A DNA stretch of 64,000 bases from Trichomonas vaginalis G3. Lineage: Eukaryota; Parabasalia; Trichomonadida; Trichomonadidae. A program made the position numbers and the translations under genes. Positions 43,325-52,220 of this stretch are shown here, piece by piece. The DNA is taken from NCBI RefSeq assembly GCF_026262505.1, contig NC_067206.1, positions 18,311,319-18,375,318 of the forward strand. Reading direction: 5' to 3'. The notes under the pieces are model-generated. The model was not told where the DNA came from. It did no database searches and worked only from the letters and a program-made list of their open reading frames with translations. The stretch's first letter is position 1, and each line of letters opens with the position of its first letter.

Positions 43325-43408
43325 GATTCTCTCGATAAAAATAAATAAAAACATGAATTTTTTTTTGTTTTTCTTTTATGAAATTTCAAAAAAGTGACAA
43401 TTATAATG

Positions 43409-43415
43409 TCACTTT
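43409..43415 (+). promoter_or_regulatory. Initiator (Inr) of the LRR gene
   Basis: TCACTTT eleven bases before the ATG matches the trichomonad initiator. Confidence 0.7.
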
Positions 43416-43419
43416 TTAA

Positions 43420-44556
43420 ATGTCTCTCACCCCTGAAATTATCCACTCAGTAACTGAAGGGAAACCTCACAATGAAATTGTTGAACTTAAGCTTAATGAG
43501 AAAGAATTGACAGGATTGTGCGATCTTTCTTCACTTACATCACTCAGAAAAGTCTTTTTAAAGAAAAATCATTTTAAATCACTCGAAGGAATCCAAAACT
43601 GCGAAAATGTAATTCATATTGATGTGTCTGAGAATGAAATACAAGAAATTCAGCCAGAATTAACAGGAATGAAGAAACTCACAGTTTTTATCGCAAACAA
43701 GAACAGTATTAGCTCTTTAGGTGGACTTTCCAAATGCACATGGGTCAAATCAATCGTTTTATCCGAGAACAGATTCACAGAATTTCCAGATTTTTCAGTT
43801 TTTCCAGAAATAAACACAATTACCCTTTCCAAAAACCTTTTAACTGAAGTAACATTTTCAGCCGCACTTGCAAAACTTACAAATCTTAATCTCGGAAATA
43901 ACGAAATTTCAGTTTTTCCAGATTTGACAGGTTTTACAGAGTTAACACAGCTTTTGCTGAACGGAAATAAGATTACAGCTATTCCTGAGTCCATTAAATC
44001 CTTAGAAAAGCTAACACACATCGAAATTGCGAAAAATCAAATCGCAAATTACGAAGATCTCCAAAACATCACGGCTTTGAAGCTTAAAAACCTTAATATC
44101 TCAGGTAACCCCATCGAAGGCGACAAACCAGATGAATTAAAAGAGAAACTTTGCACAGAAATTCCAACAATTTGCGAATACAACTCAAAGAGGGTCAAAC
44201 CAAAGAAGAGCCATTATTCGACCGACCATCCAAAGTATATGGAGAAGAAAGAACAGACAGAAAAGATTTTGAGAGGAAAATACGGCGGAGATTACAAAGA
44301 AGTCAAAGAACGCATTAAAGAAGAGAAGAGAAACGCAAGAGAAGCAGAACTCCAAGGAAAGACAGCTAAACAGAAGTCAGTTCGACAAATTAAAAAGAGT
44401 ATAATCAGAGAATCTGCTGCAAAGAAGTGGAGAAACGAGATACAGAAAGAGGAAAAGCCAAAACAAGAAAAACCAAAGCAGGAAAAGCAAAAACAGGAGA
44501 AACCAAAGAAAGAACAAAAGATTTCTGTAGATCCATTCTTCGAAGTCATCCAGTAA
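43420..44556 (+). CDS. Leucine-rich-repeat protein with Lys-rich tail
   Basis: A 378-residue protein. Residues about 20-230 hold roughly nine SDS22-like leucine-rich repeats of 22-23 residues (LTELTQLLLNGNKITAIPES and similar), capped by NLNISGNPIEGDKPDEL. Residues about 255-360 are Lys/Glu/Gln-rich, with short repeats KQEKPKQEK, probably a charged helix. The layout resembles LRR proteins of nucleoli and axonemes, but no specific orthologue is certain. The frame is supported by a canonical initiator and by an ATG that begins the family-like MSLTPEII start. Confidence 0.75.
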   Translation: MSLTPEIIHSVTEGKPHNEIVELKLNEKELTGLCDLSSLTSLRKVFLKKNHFKSLEGIQNCENVIHIDVSENEIQEIQPELTGMKKLTVFIANKNSISSLGGLSKCTWVKSIVLSENRFTEFPDFSVFPEINTITLSKNLLTEVTFSAALAKLTNLNLGNNEISVFPDLTGFTELTQLLLNGNKITAIPESIKSLEKLTHIEIAKNQIANYEDLQNITALKLKNLNISGNPIEGDKPDELKEKLCTEIPTICEYNSKRVKPKKSHYSTDHPKYMEKKEQTEKILRGKYGGDYKEVKERIKEEKRNAREAELQGKTAKQKSVRQIKKSIIRESAAKKWRNEIQKEEKPKQEKPKQEKQKQEKPKKEQKISVDPFFEVIQ

Positions 44557-45088
44557 CTTATTTTTATTCCAGAATAAAGATTTTTATAGAGTTTTTTTAT
44601 ATTATATAGATGATTTTCCAAAGATTTTTTTATAATCTCAAAATTATGTAAAATTATGTTATGAAATTACAATCACAAAGTGATTTTGTCATACAAAATT
44701 AGATATGGTACTCTTCAAATCCATAATCTTAGATTATGAATTCTTGAATCTAAATATAACTTTAAAGCAGTGGTGAGTTCACCAATACGAGGCAGAACAT
44801 TTACGATTTGTGCTTAGATTAAGTAATAACTGATAAAACCCAAGTAACCTGACCAAAAAATCTGAAAGATGATTCAAAATTTTGAAAAATAGTTACAAGT
44901 ATGTCTAGGTAACCATAGTTCATAGTTGTGGATACCAAATTTTCTCTCAGATATGTTTAGATGAATGGCTTTTAATAGTAATAAGAATATCTCTGATTAA
45001 CTATATTAATTATTTGATAAAATAAAGAAGAATAAAATAGCATATGAAATAAGTTATTAATATTCATTACAATAATCAAATATAAGTT
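44557..45088. other. Intergenic DNA between convergent genes
   Basis: About 530 bp with no recognised feature. Confidence 0.4.
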
Positions 45089-46405
45089 TTACTCAACAAA
45101 ATCATCTGCAACAAGTGTATTCTTTATAGGTGTAGACTGAGAACCAGGGCTAGCTCTCTCAGCCTTCATTCTCTTTAGCTGTCTTTCGCTTTCAGCCAAT
45201 TTTCTCTCTATCTTTGCCTTTGTAGCCTCAAGTTTCTTTTCATTTGAAGTCATTTTTCGGATCAAATCCTGACTTTTCCGCATTAATTCCGCCTTTTGAT
45301 TCTCAAGATCTGCGATTTCCTGCTGCAGTTGCAAGACAGCAGGTGTTGGACCAGACTGTGGTGATCCATTCTTTTGTCTTTGTTCCATTCTCTTTCTTTG
45401 CTGCTGCTTCCTTTTTTCCTCTTCTCTCTGTCTTTTTTCAATATTTCTCTTCTCAATCGCTGCGTTCATTTCAAGAATTAATCTCTCTTTTTCTTGTATC
45501 TTTGCGCGATTAAGTTCTTCGTTTTCATGAAGTTTCTTCGTAAGTTCTCTGATCTCTGCTTTCTTTCTTGCACGTGCTTCATCGAATTCTCTTTGCGCTG
45601 CAAGGAAATTTCTGTTGATTTCATCAATTTTTGCTCTTTGTTCTGCTTCTGCAGCTTCGATTTGGGCAGCAAGCATTCTCTTCTCATTTTCTAGCTGTTT
45701 CTGCCTCTGCTTATTGGATTCGAGACGCTCCCTAAGGCTGTTTCTCATCTCTTCAAGTTGGGCTAAATCTAATGTTTCTTGTCTGATTTGTGCTTCGCTT
45801 TGAGCTGTTGCCTCTTTGCTATCTTTAATTAACTTCGTAAGTTTACCCTCGTTTTCAGCAATTGCTTGCCTTCTAACTGATAATTGGCGCTCTGCATCAC
45901 GAATTTCTTCTTCAAGAGCACGTTTTCTGTATATTAATGCATAATTATCACGTAATAATGATAAATCAGGAAGTGTAATCTCTGGAAAAGGTGGCGGTCT
46001 AGGAGGTTTATGTGATTCTCTTTCATCAGCCAATTGTTTAGTAAGACGACGCTCATTTTCGAGTGTTTTTTGTAAGCTCTTAACTTGTTTTTCGAGATTT
46101 AATCTCTCTGCCTTTGCTTGTTCGAGTTTAAGTGTTAATGCATTAGTTCGTTGTAAAAATAATTGATTGCAACTCTTTTCTAATTCACTTTTTACAGATG
46201 GTAGCTGATCTCTTGAAAAACTTTCTGCATTTGCATTTGAAATATCTGCTTCTAACTGTTTTATTTTTAATTCATATCTTTTTTTCTTAAGTTCTAATTC
46301 TTGAACTGCTTCTTTCTCTTGAGAGGCCTTCACATCGTTCTCATATACGCTTTTAAACGATCCTGGGGAGGTACTGTTTGTAAAATCACTCTCCTCAGTT
46401 GACAT
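45089..46405 (-). CDS. Long coiled-coil protein
   Basis: A 438-residue protein. After a Ser/Thr-rich first 25 residues, residues about 30-150 form a coiled coil broken by a Pro stretch (KPPRPPPFPEITLPDL). A second coiled coil covers about residues 160-330, followed by a basic region (RKQQQRKRMEQRQKN) and a third coil to about 420. The end is PIKNTLVADDFVE, with SP and TP sites nearby (ASPGSQSTP), possible kinase targets. It is likely a structural cytoskeletal or centrosome-type protein; no family was recognised. The ATG at 46405 was chosen over a preceding TTG. Confidence 0.7.
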   Translation of the reverse strand: MSTEESDFTNSTSPGSFKSVYENDVKASQEKEAVQELELKKKRYELKIKQLEADISNANAESFSRDQLPSVKSELEKSCNQLFLQRTNALTLKLEQAKAERLNLEKQVKSLQKTLENERRLTKQLADERESHKPPRPPPFPEITLPDLSLLRDNYALIYRKRALEEEIRDAERQLSVRRQAIAENEGKLTKLIKDSKEATAQSEAQIRQETLDLAQLEEMRNSLRERLESNKQRQKQLENEKRMLAAQIEAAEAEQRAKIDEINRNFLAAQREFDEARARKKAEIRELTKKLHENEELNRAKIQEKERLILEMNAAIEKRNIEKRQREEEKRKQQQRKRMEQRQKNGSPQSGPTPAVLQLQQEIADLENQKAELMRKSQDLIRKMTSNEKKLEATKAKIERKLAESERQLKRMKAERASPGSQSTPIKNTLVADDFVE

Positions 46406-46582
46406 CAATTTTTAAACGTCCCTTTCATACGATTTTTTTTCTCCGAGAGTAAATTAAGGGCGTGTGGGCAATTTTAACGACATTTTTTAACGCGATAAAA
46501 AAAAAAAAAAAAAAAAAAAGGTAGTGGGGCTTCCAGGCACTTCGTGCCTTCTAGCCCTGAAGATGTTTAGTATAAATGAAGT

Positions 46583-46662
46583 CTTAGAGGACAAACATGA
46601 CTATGAGTTTTGATATGACAAGATAGAATATGAGAGAGGTCCTATAAACCGGAGAAAGTGTC
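46583..46662 (+). repeat. Partial copy of the methyltransferase gene's 3' end
   Basis: These 80 bases near the Polinton's left end match 47566-47645, inside the methyltransferase gene, with few differences. They are followed by one copy of the 14-bp palindrome GGTTAGATCTAACC at 46731-46744. Confidence 0.85.
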
Positions 46663-46869
46663 ATATAAACATCTGTCATTTTACTCAGAATTTTATACAG
46701 AATTCGGCAAAAATATATTTTAGGGTAGATGGTTAGATCTAACCTCATTTCTAACCTCATTTCTACCCCATATGTCCTTACTGAAAATATGACCTTAACC
46801 GAGTAGTTTTCATGTTTTGTCACTTTTCTGTCACTTTTCAGGAAAAAACATTTTTATTATATATATAAA

Positions 46870-47688
46870 ATGAATTTTACAAAACCACCGTTACCCTTCT
46901 TTGGAAATAAGAGTAGATGTAAAGATATTCTATTGAGAGAACTTAAGAAACTACCGAATGGTCTAACATTTGTAGACTTGTTCGGTGGAAGTTTCTATAT
47001 ATCTCATTTGTGCCATACAATATTTCCTGACTCAAAGATTATATGCAATGACTTCGACAACTATATGAACCGTCTCAAACATATACCAGACACAAACAAA
47101 ATATTGAAAGAGTTAAAAGAAAAGATACCTATAGGTAAGATGGAACGTATACCATTAGATAACAAAAATATTGTGAGAGAGGTTTTGAAAAAAGCAGAAT
47201 ATATAGACTGGAATAGTATATCTGCTAGACTATTATATAGTGGTGCTATAAGAGTTCATGACATTGAAACACTTATGTCAAAAGTTTTATATCTTAACTA
47301 TACAAACGTTTTCAAAGAGGACATAGAAAAATATATTGAGGGTATAGAGTTTGTGAGATGTCATTGGACAGAGTTGTATGAAAAATATAAAGACAAGGAA
47401 AATGTTTTCTTTATAGTGGACCCGCCGTTCTATAACACATGGGATTTTCAATACCAAGTAGACTGGACTTTGAGAGACTCTTTAGAAACTTTAGACGTTT
47501 TACATAACCATCCATGCTTTTACTTTACATCCGATAAAAGTGGTTTGGAAACCGTTATGAGATGGTTAGAGGACATACATGACTATGAGTTTATATATGA
47601 CAAGATAGAATATGAGAGAGGTCCTATAAACCGGAGAAAGTGTCACAACAAAGAAATTTTATTGGTAAGTAAATGTGGTTTGAAATAG
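46870..47688 (+). CDS. Polinton: Dam-like N6-adenine DNA methyltransferase
   Basis: A 272-residue member of the D12 class of adenine methyltransferases. The N-terminal FFGNKSR segment and FVDLFGGS form the S-adenosylmethionine pocket, and VDPPF at about residue 180 is the catalytic motif region. The C-terminal half would hold the substrate-specific part. T. vaginalis DNA is known to carry N6-methyladenine, and Maverick-encoded enzymes of this type have been linked to it. It is the first gene inside the left end and is read inward. The start is preceded by the element's T-rich leader motif. Confidence 0.85.
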   Translation: MNFTKPPLPFFGNKSRCKDILLRELKKLPNGLTFVDLFGGSFYISHLCHTIFPDSKIICNDFDNYMNRLKHIPDTNKILKELKEKIPIGKMERIPLDNKNIVREVLKKAEYIDWNSISARLLYSGAIRVHDIETLMSKVLYLNYTNVFKEDIEKYIEGIEFVRCHWTELYEKYKDKENVFFIVDPPFYNTWDFQYQVDWTLRDSLETLDVLHNHPCFYFTSDKSGLETVMRWLEDIHDYEFIYDKIEYERGPINRRKCHNKEILLVSKCGLK

Positions 47689-47804
47689 GACTACTTGTTT
47701 TAGGTTTTTTCCATTGTGTCATTTACTTATTTGACGTGGCAGAAAGATATAGAGAATATGAAGATGAACCAATGCCAGCAAATGTTCAGCATATGTACTC
47801 GTAA
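47673..47804 (+). CDS. Polinton: small membrane protein
   Basis: A 43-residue frame starting MWFEIGLLVLGFFHCVIYL overlaps the last bases of the methyltransferase gene in another frame. One transmembrane helix covers about residues 3-22, with an acidic tail (REYEDEPMP). No family was recognised. It is too short for most gene finders. Confidence 0.5.
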   Translation: MWFEIGLLVLGFFHCVIYLFDVAERYREYEDEPMPANVQHMYS

Positions 47805-47827
47805 GAGATATTTTTATCTAATATTAA

Positions 47828-48190
47828 ATGGACGCACAGAACTTAGCGAATGCACAGCAACCTGGACAACCAAACCCAGAGAATATTCCAAATGAAGTTA
47901 GAATACAAACTGCAATGGCAAACTATGGTCAAGTGCCAACAGATGTACAAATGCAAACTGCCATGTCAAATGACGCTGCGTTAGGCTTACCACCATGGTA
48001 TGCAAATATGAGATGGAAAGAGTTTTATACAAACCCTGAAGTGGGATATAAACAACTCTATGCAGATGACGCGAACACAGGAGTTGACCCGGAATATGTT
48101 TTCTACCAGAGGAGAAACAGAATGTATGAGCTCCAGTTAAAGAATGCTATGGAACTCAGAAGGAAACGTAAGAGACTAGGTGGACATTAG
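47828..48190 (+). CDS. Polinton: hypothetical protein
   Basis: A 120-residue protein, Gln/Asn/Pro-rich in the first 50 residues, then Tyr/Trp-rich (LPPWYANMRWKEFYTN), with a basic C-terminus (ELRRKRKRLGGH) that could bind DNA. No family was recognised. A T-rich leader (ATTTTTATCTAATATTAA) precedes the ATG directly. Confidence 0.6.
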   Translation: MDAQNLANAQQPGQPNPENIPNEVRIQTAMANYGQVPTDVQMQTAMSNDAALGLPPWYANMRWKEFYTNPEVGYKQLYADDANTGVDPEYVFYQRRNRMYELQLKNAMELRRKRKRLGGH

Positions 48191-48208
48191 ATTTTTACAT
48201 ATAGTAAA

Positions 48209-48451
48209 ATGGGCTTCTTCAGTAGTATTGGAAACTTCTTTCGAAATGTTGGAAGAGGTATATGGAATGGAATAAAATCTGTCGGAAGAGGAGTATGGAA
48301 CGGAGTCAAAAATATTGGTAAAAGAGTAGGTCAGTTCGTTGGTATTATACCTAAAGACCCTGAACCAGAAGAACAAGCTCCTGTTATACAACAGCCTGAA
48401 CCTGCACCACAGTCTAGTTGGCAACCAAATCCAACACCTCAACCGTATTAA
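48209..48451 (+). CDS. Polinton: small amphipathic protein, virion-type
   Basis: An 80-residue protein. The first 46 residues are an amphipathic, basic, Gly/Trp-rich repeat (IWNGIKSVGRGVWNGVKNIG), and the rest is Pro/Gln-rich. The composition resembles membrane-active or core minor capsid proteins of Polinton and adenovirus type; this is inference from composition only. It converges on the next gene with a gap of 2 bp between the stops. Confidence 0.6.
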   Translation: MGFFSSIGNFFRNVGRGIWNGIKSVGRGVWNGVKNIGKRVGQFVGIIPKDPEPEEQAPVIQQPEPAPQSSWQPNPTPQPY

Positions 48452-48453
48452 AA

Positions 48454-49302
48454 TTATATTTTTACCGTTCGATAGTAGTTGTATATGAGACTAAGTTCTA
48501 AGTAAAACGCATGGTATAATGGAACTATTCTCTTTCTTCCATCTGTAGTAAACCATACTTGAAAGTCTGAAATACTTCCACTCGGTGGTTCATATAGCTT
48601 TGTAGGTTTTTCGTAAAAGTCATTTGCCAAGCATAAAAAAGAGTTTTGTGCACCAGAAAATGAAGCATGAACTATAATAGCATCTGAGTCGAAAACATTT
48701 TCATATGTTCCATTAGGGTTTTCGACTTCATAAAAGTTCGGGTGTACTGGATATTCTGCAGGCTGATTTAACATCCTCAAAAATCTATACCATGCCAAGT
48801 TGTTATATTTTGTAGAAATATAAACGTCTTCTCCAAGGTCTTCTATTCTATTGATTTTAACAGTTGCATTTTTCCTGTCATAAACAATATCGAGATGGTA
48901 CTCTCCTTCGTCAATGTTGTACTGTTTTGCATATTCGAGATAGATATCGTTTATTTTTTCTTGAAAAGCTTGAAGAGTTGTTTCTAAGTTTACAAGCAAA
49001 TTCACTTGTAAAAGTTTTCCCTGTTCAAATTTCTCATACGTACGTTTTTCTTTGTTATAGTATCGAACTTCAAAAGCGACCGTAAATGGGAACCCATGTA
49101 TGGCTTCTGAAATGAACTTCATTCTACGAAAGCCAACAGCTTTTGTGACGGATGGGTCTCTTAACCATCTTAATGGGTAGTCAAAACGATAGCCTTCATG
49201 CTTTACGGTCTCTGTCTCAAACTTTTGACCGACATTAGTAAAAAGTTCATCTAATGGTTTAGTTGTAGCAACTCTTGAATTTTCTTTTTCTATTGGAAGC
49301 AT
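48454..49302 (-). CDS. Polinton: conserved protein, paralogue of the one at 54360
   Basis: A 282-residue protein sharing the same layout as the 286-residue protein at 54360: VATTKPLDELFTN, YRFDYPLRWL, AVGFRRMKF, VHASFSGAQNSFLCL, then SDFQVWFTTDG and LELSLIYNY. The beta-rich end resembles closing strands of small viral jelly-roll proteins, so a minor capsid or penton role is possible but unproven. It is divergent from the fibre gene with only 18 bp between the two start codons. Confidence 0.65.
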   Translation of the reverse strand: MLPIEKENSRVATTKPLDELFTNVGQKFETETVKHEGYRFDYPLRWLRDPSVTKAVGFRRMKFISEAIHGFPFTVAFEVRYYNKEKRTYEKFEQGKLLQVNLLVNLETTLQAFQEKINDIYLEYAKQYNIDEGEYHLDIVYDRKNATVKINRIEDLGEDVYISTKYNNLAWYRFLRMLNQPAEYPVHPNFYEVENPNGTYENVFDSDAIIVHASFSGAQNSFLCLANDFYEKPTKLYEPPSGSISDFQVWFTTDGRKRIVPLYHAFYLELSLIYNYYRTVKI

Positions 49303-49320
49303 ATTTTATCTAGAATAAAA

Positions 49321-50652
49321 ATGTCAAATGAAACAGCGTCTATGAGAGAAATACAACACAACCGACAACTCATTATGCAAGCTCTAAATAAGAACACAAC
49401 AAACTTTTCAAACTATTCTAAGATATCTGAGTCATTGAAAGAAGGAAACTTAAAACTGACATTAAACCCAATGACAGATGAGTTTCTATTTCAAGACAAT
49501 AAGAACCATACTGTCTGTATAAATCCAACAAAAGGAACTTTAAACGAGAAACCTATAAATGAACTTCTTTTGAAAGCAGATGTTGGCAACAAAGCTGACA
49601 AAGAATATGTAGACGATGCAATAGCAAAAGAAGAAGAAAGAGCTAACAAAGCTTATGCAACAAAAGAACATACTCATCCTGAACTAGCAGACAAAACATA
49701 TGTTGACAATAAAATGTCAAGTGAAGTGACAAGAGCTGAAAACGAATATTCTAAAAAGACTCATACACATACCATTGCAAATATTACAAACTTACAAGAA
49801 ACCTTAAACAGTAAAAGTGCCGTTGGACATACACATACCATTGCAAATATTACAAACTTACAAGAAACCTTAAACAGTAAAAGTGCCGTTGGACATACAC
49901 ATACCATTGCAAATATTACAAACTTACAAGAAACCTTAAACAGGAAAAGTGACGTTGGACATACACATGACTTCTTCACAACTGTTGCTATAGAAAATAT
50001 TGAAGGAACGGTTGAAGAAACTGGTGGGGATGTATTATATTGGAAACCTCCTAACTTTCCACAAGGTTTAACATCGGATGACGACATAACGACGATGAGA
50101 AACATTAGATGTAAAGATGTTTATGTCATGAAGGATGAAAATAACGTTAAATTCACTGCTCAAGATTTATATGACAAGAAAGCAGACAAAACAGAGCTTC
50201 AAACATTAAAGACAGAAATACTTCAAACATTATATCCTATAGGCTCTATTTATACGTCAATGAACTCTACCAGACCAGAAACAGTTCTGGGTTTTGGTAC
50301 GTGGACTCAAATAGTCGACAGGTTTTTGTATTGTGCAAACTCTTCAAAGGAAACAGGTGGAAGTAAAACGATTTCAGGTGAAAATTTACCTGCACACAGT
50401 CACTACATAGATTTAAGTACATCTCAAGCAGGTTGGCATAGTCATAGATATTGGAATTGGTCAGCAATGACAAAAGGTAAAGGATATGATGTTAAAGACA
50501 ACGTTCAGTTTGCTATAAATTGTTACTGGAGTAACACTGAGGGAGGAGGAAACCATACACATCGCGTTTCAGGGTATACGCAAACAACGGGACAAAGTAA
50601 AGACTACATGCCACCTTACATGACAGTTTACGCATGGTATAGAAATGCTTAG
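49321..50652 (+). CDS. Polinton: fibre protein with phage-tail-collar-like end
   Basis: A 443-residue fibre-like protein. The N-terminal 120 residues include helical segments. Residues about 147-215 carry three near-identical 22-residue repeats (HTHTIANITNLQETLNSKSA, 66-nt units). The C-terminal 150 residues match the layout of phage tail-collar/short-tail-fibre tips: YPIGSIYTSMN, LGFGTWTQI, GGSKTISGENLPAHSH, NHTHRVSG and a closing YMPPYMTVYAWYR. Such tips bind receptors, often through metal ions held by HxH motifs. A host-attachment role for the element's particle is inferred. It overlaps the integrase gene tail-to-tail by 4 bp. Confidence 0.8.
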   Translation: MSNETASMREIQHNRQLIMQALNKNTTNFSNYSKISESLKEGNLKLTLNPMTDEFLFQDNKNHTVCINPTKGTLNEKPINELLLKADVGNKADKEYVDDAIAKEEERANKAYATKEHTHPELADKTYVDNKMSSEVTRAENEYSKKTHTHTIANITNLQETLNSKSAVGHTHTIANITNLQETLNSKSAVGHTHTIANITNLQETLNRKSDVGHTHDFFTTVAIENIEGTVEETGGDVLYWKPPNFPQGLTSDDDITTMRNIRCKDVYVMKDENNVKFTAQDLYDKKADKTELQTLKTEILQTLYPIGSIYTSMNSTRPETVLGFGTWTQIVDRFLYCANSSKETGGSKTISGENLPAHSHYIDLSTSQAGWHSHRYWNWSAMTKGKGYDVKDNVQFAINCYWSNTEGGGNHTHRVSGYTQTTGQSKDYMPPYMTVYAWYRNA

Positions 50653-51608
50653 TCGTCATGTTCCACTTCTTTAGCATATTCGTCAGGAGTTGTCTTATAT
50701 TTGTTAGGAACTGTCTTTGAAAGTATACCACCTTGAACTTTGACAAGTTTGAAACGAGGTCTGACAATAGTAGTTTTATCTTCTGCTTGCAGTCTGTACA
50801 TTTTGCCATGTTTGCCTAAAACTTCATAATATTCTCTTGTATACTTTCTTCTATTTTTACGAACACGAATGTGAGTACCTGTCGGGTTCCCATTGTTGTC
50901 ATAGTCAATAGTATTTTCATATGGGTCGCGTTTAGGTATTTCTATTTTTACTTTGTCGCCTTTCTTAAGTTTGAAGCCTGGCATTCTTTCTTGTTTGTCT
51001 CTTTTGACTAAACTATTAAATATATAGTCTTTCTCTAAGTCGGGGTTGTTTTTCATTTCTTCGGGGGAGTGGTTTCCCAAACCTTTTTGTTTACGGTTAT
51101 TGTAAATATTTAAAACTTGTCTCATCTTTGCCATGGAGAAGTGTCTATACTTGTCGTCATATGACATTTCATCTACCTCACCACCTTGTGGTTGGTTTAA
51201 GTCTCTTAAGATTTTTATACAACTGTCAATGACACCAAGAGCAGAATGGTTTTGGTCGACAATGAAATATTGGTTTACATTTTTTGAACGCAGATAGTTT
51301 TTAATATCATCTGATTTGAAAGAACTTTCATAGTCAGATGTCAGTTTTGTTGGATGGTATTTGTCAACGAATATTGTCAAAGCAGTTTTCACATCTAAAA
51401 TATTTTTGGACTGTAATGGTATGGCTTCACAGTATCTTGTGTTTTGACCAACAAATATTAGCCAGTATGGAGGTCCATCTGTTCTAACTCTCGGAATGTT
51501 TTCCAAGATATCCATAAACCAAGCATTTGGTGTTGAACTAAAGATTTTTACCATGAGTGCTTTCTTTGTCGCTTTAGAAACATACGGGTCCTTGTTTGAA
51601 TTCGTCAT
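50649..51608 (-). CDS. Polinton: rve-type integrase
   Basis: A 319-residue retroviral-type integrase. The catalytic core lies at about residues 25-150, with WFMDI and KLTSDYESSF marking the acidic strands and NHSALGVIDSCIK the final helix. A chromodomain-like or SH3-like C-terminal part (GDKVKI...YYEVLGKHGKMYRL) is expected for Maverick integrases. It inserts the element's linear DNA into the host genome. It is divergent from the next gene, with 16 bp between the start codons. Confidence 0.85.
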   Translation of the reverse strand: MTNSNKDPYVSKATKKALMVKIFSSTPNAWFMDILENIPRVRTDGPPYWLIFVGQNTRYCEAIPLQSKNILDVKTALTIFVDKYHPTKLTSDYESSFKSDDIKNYLRSKNVNQYFIVDQNHSALGVIDSCIKILRDLNQPQGGEVDEMSYDDKYRHFSMAKMRQVLNIYNNRKQKGLGNHSPEEMKNNPDLEKDYIFNSLVKRDKQERMPGFKLKKGDKVKIEIPKRDPYENTIDYDNNGNPTGTHIRVRKNRRKYTREYYEVLGKHGKMYRLQAEDKTTIVRPRFKLVKVQGGILSKTVPNKYKTTPDEYAKEVEHDD

Positions 51609-51624
51609 TTTTAACCCATAAGAA

Positions 51625-52026
51625 ATGGGTTTATTTGGCGCATTAGCAGGAGTCGCATCTAGATTTTTACCCGCAGTGGGAACACTAGCCAGAGGTGCAT
51701 TTGGAATTGGAAGGAAGATTTTGAGTACATTAGGTATACTGAAAGAGAAAGCACAACCTATTATACAAACCGTACAGAAAGGTTGGGAGGTAGCACGAGA
51801 TGCAGCAAATCTTATTCCAAATCCTGAAACAAGAGGAAAAGTTCAAGGATGGATGGACAATGTAGGAAGACAAGCAGGAAACTACTATAACAAAGCAAAT
51901 GACTACTATAACCAAGCAGGGCACTATATGGACCAAGGTGAAAGATTCTTTAACAGAGGATATAACCATGCACAACAGTGGGTAAACAACAACCAACCGC
52001 AACCGCCTCAAACGTGGGGAATGTAA
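51625..52026 (+). CDS. Polinton: amphipathic virion-type protein
   Basis: A 133-residue protein. Its first 45 residues are Gly/Ala/Leu-rich and hydrophobic (MGLFGALAGVASRFLPAVG), then come amphipathic helices and an Asn/Tyr/Gln-rich tail (YYNKANDYYNQAGHY). The N-terminus is suited to membrane insertion, as in lytic or core minor capsid proteins. This is inferred from composition; no family was recognised. Confidence 0.6.
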   Translation: MGLFGALAGVASRFLPAVGTLARGAFGIGRKILSTLGILKEKAQPIIQTVQKGWEVARDAANLIPNPETRGKVQGWMDNVGRQAGNYYNKANDYYNQAGHYMDQGERFFNRGYNHAQQWVNNNQPQPPQTWGM

Positions 52027-52045
52027 ATTTTTTTACTGAGATGAA

Positions 52046-52201
52046 ATGAACAATACAGCATTGAGACAAATGGGCTCAAGATGGATTTGTCGGCTTCCAG
52101 CAGTTACACCACCACGTGTTTGTCAAGTCCTCCCTATACCTCAGGAAGTTTTAGACCGACTTAAAAAACAACAACAACCAGTTGAAAACAAACCAAACTA
52201 A
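52046..52201 (+). CDS. Polinton: very small protein
   Basis: A 51-residue frame, MNNTALRQMGSRWICRLPAV onward, with a Lys/Gln/Pro-rich end. Its leader TTTTTTACTGAGATGAA is the same as the leader of the next gene at 52221, which supports it as real. Function unknown. Confidence 0.5.
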   Translation: MNNTALRQMGSRWICRLPAVTPPRVCQVLPIPQEVLDRLKKQQQPVENKPN

Positions 52202-52220
52202 AATTTTTTACTGAGATGAA

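Noticed and set aside
46497-46519. A-run at the Polinton border as a retroposon tail
   Set aside because: No retroposed gene ends there; the run lies outside the element's first hairpin and is probably simple sequence.
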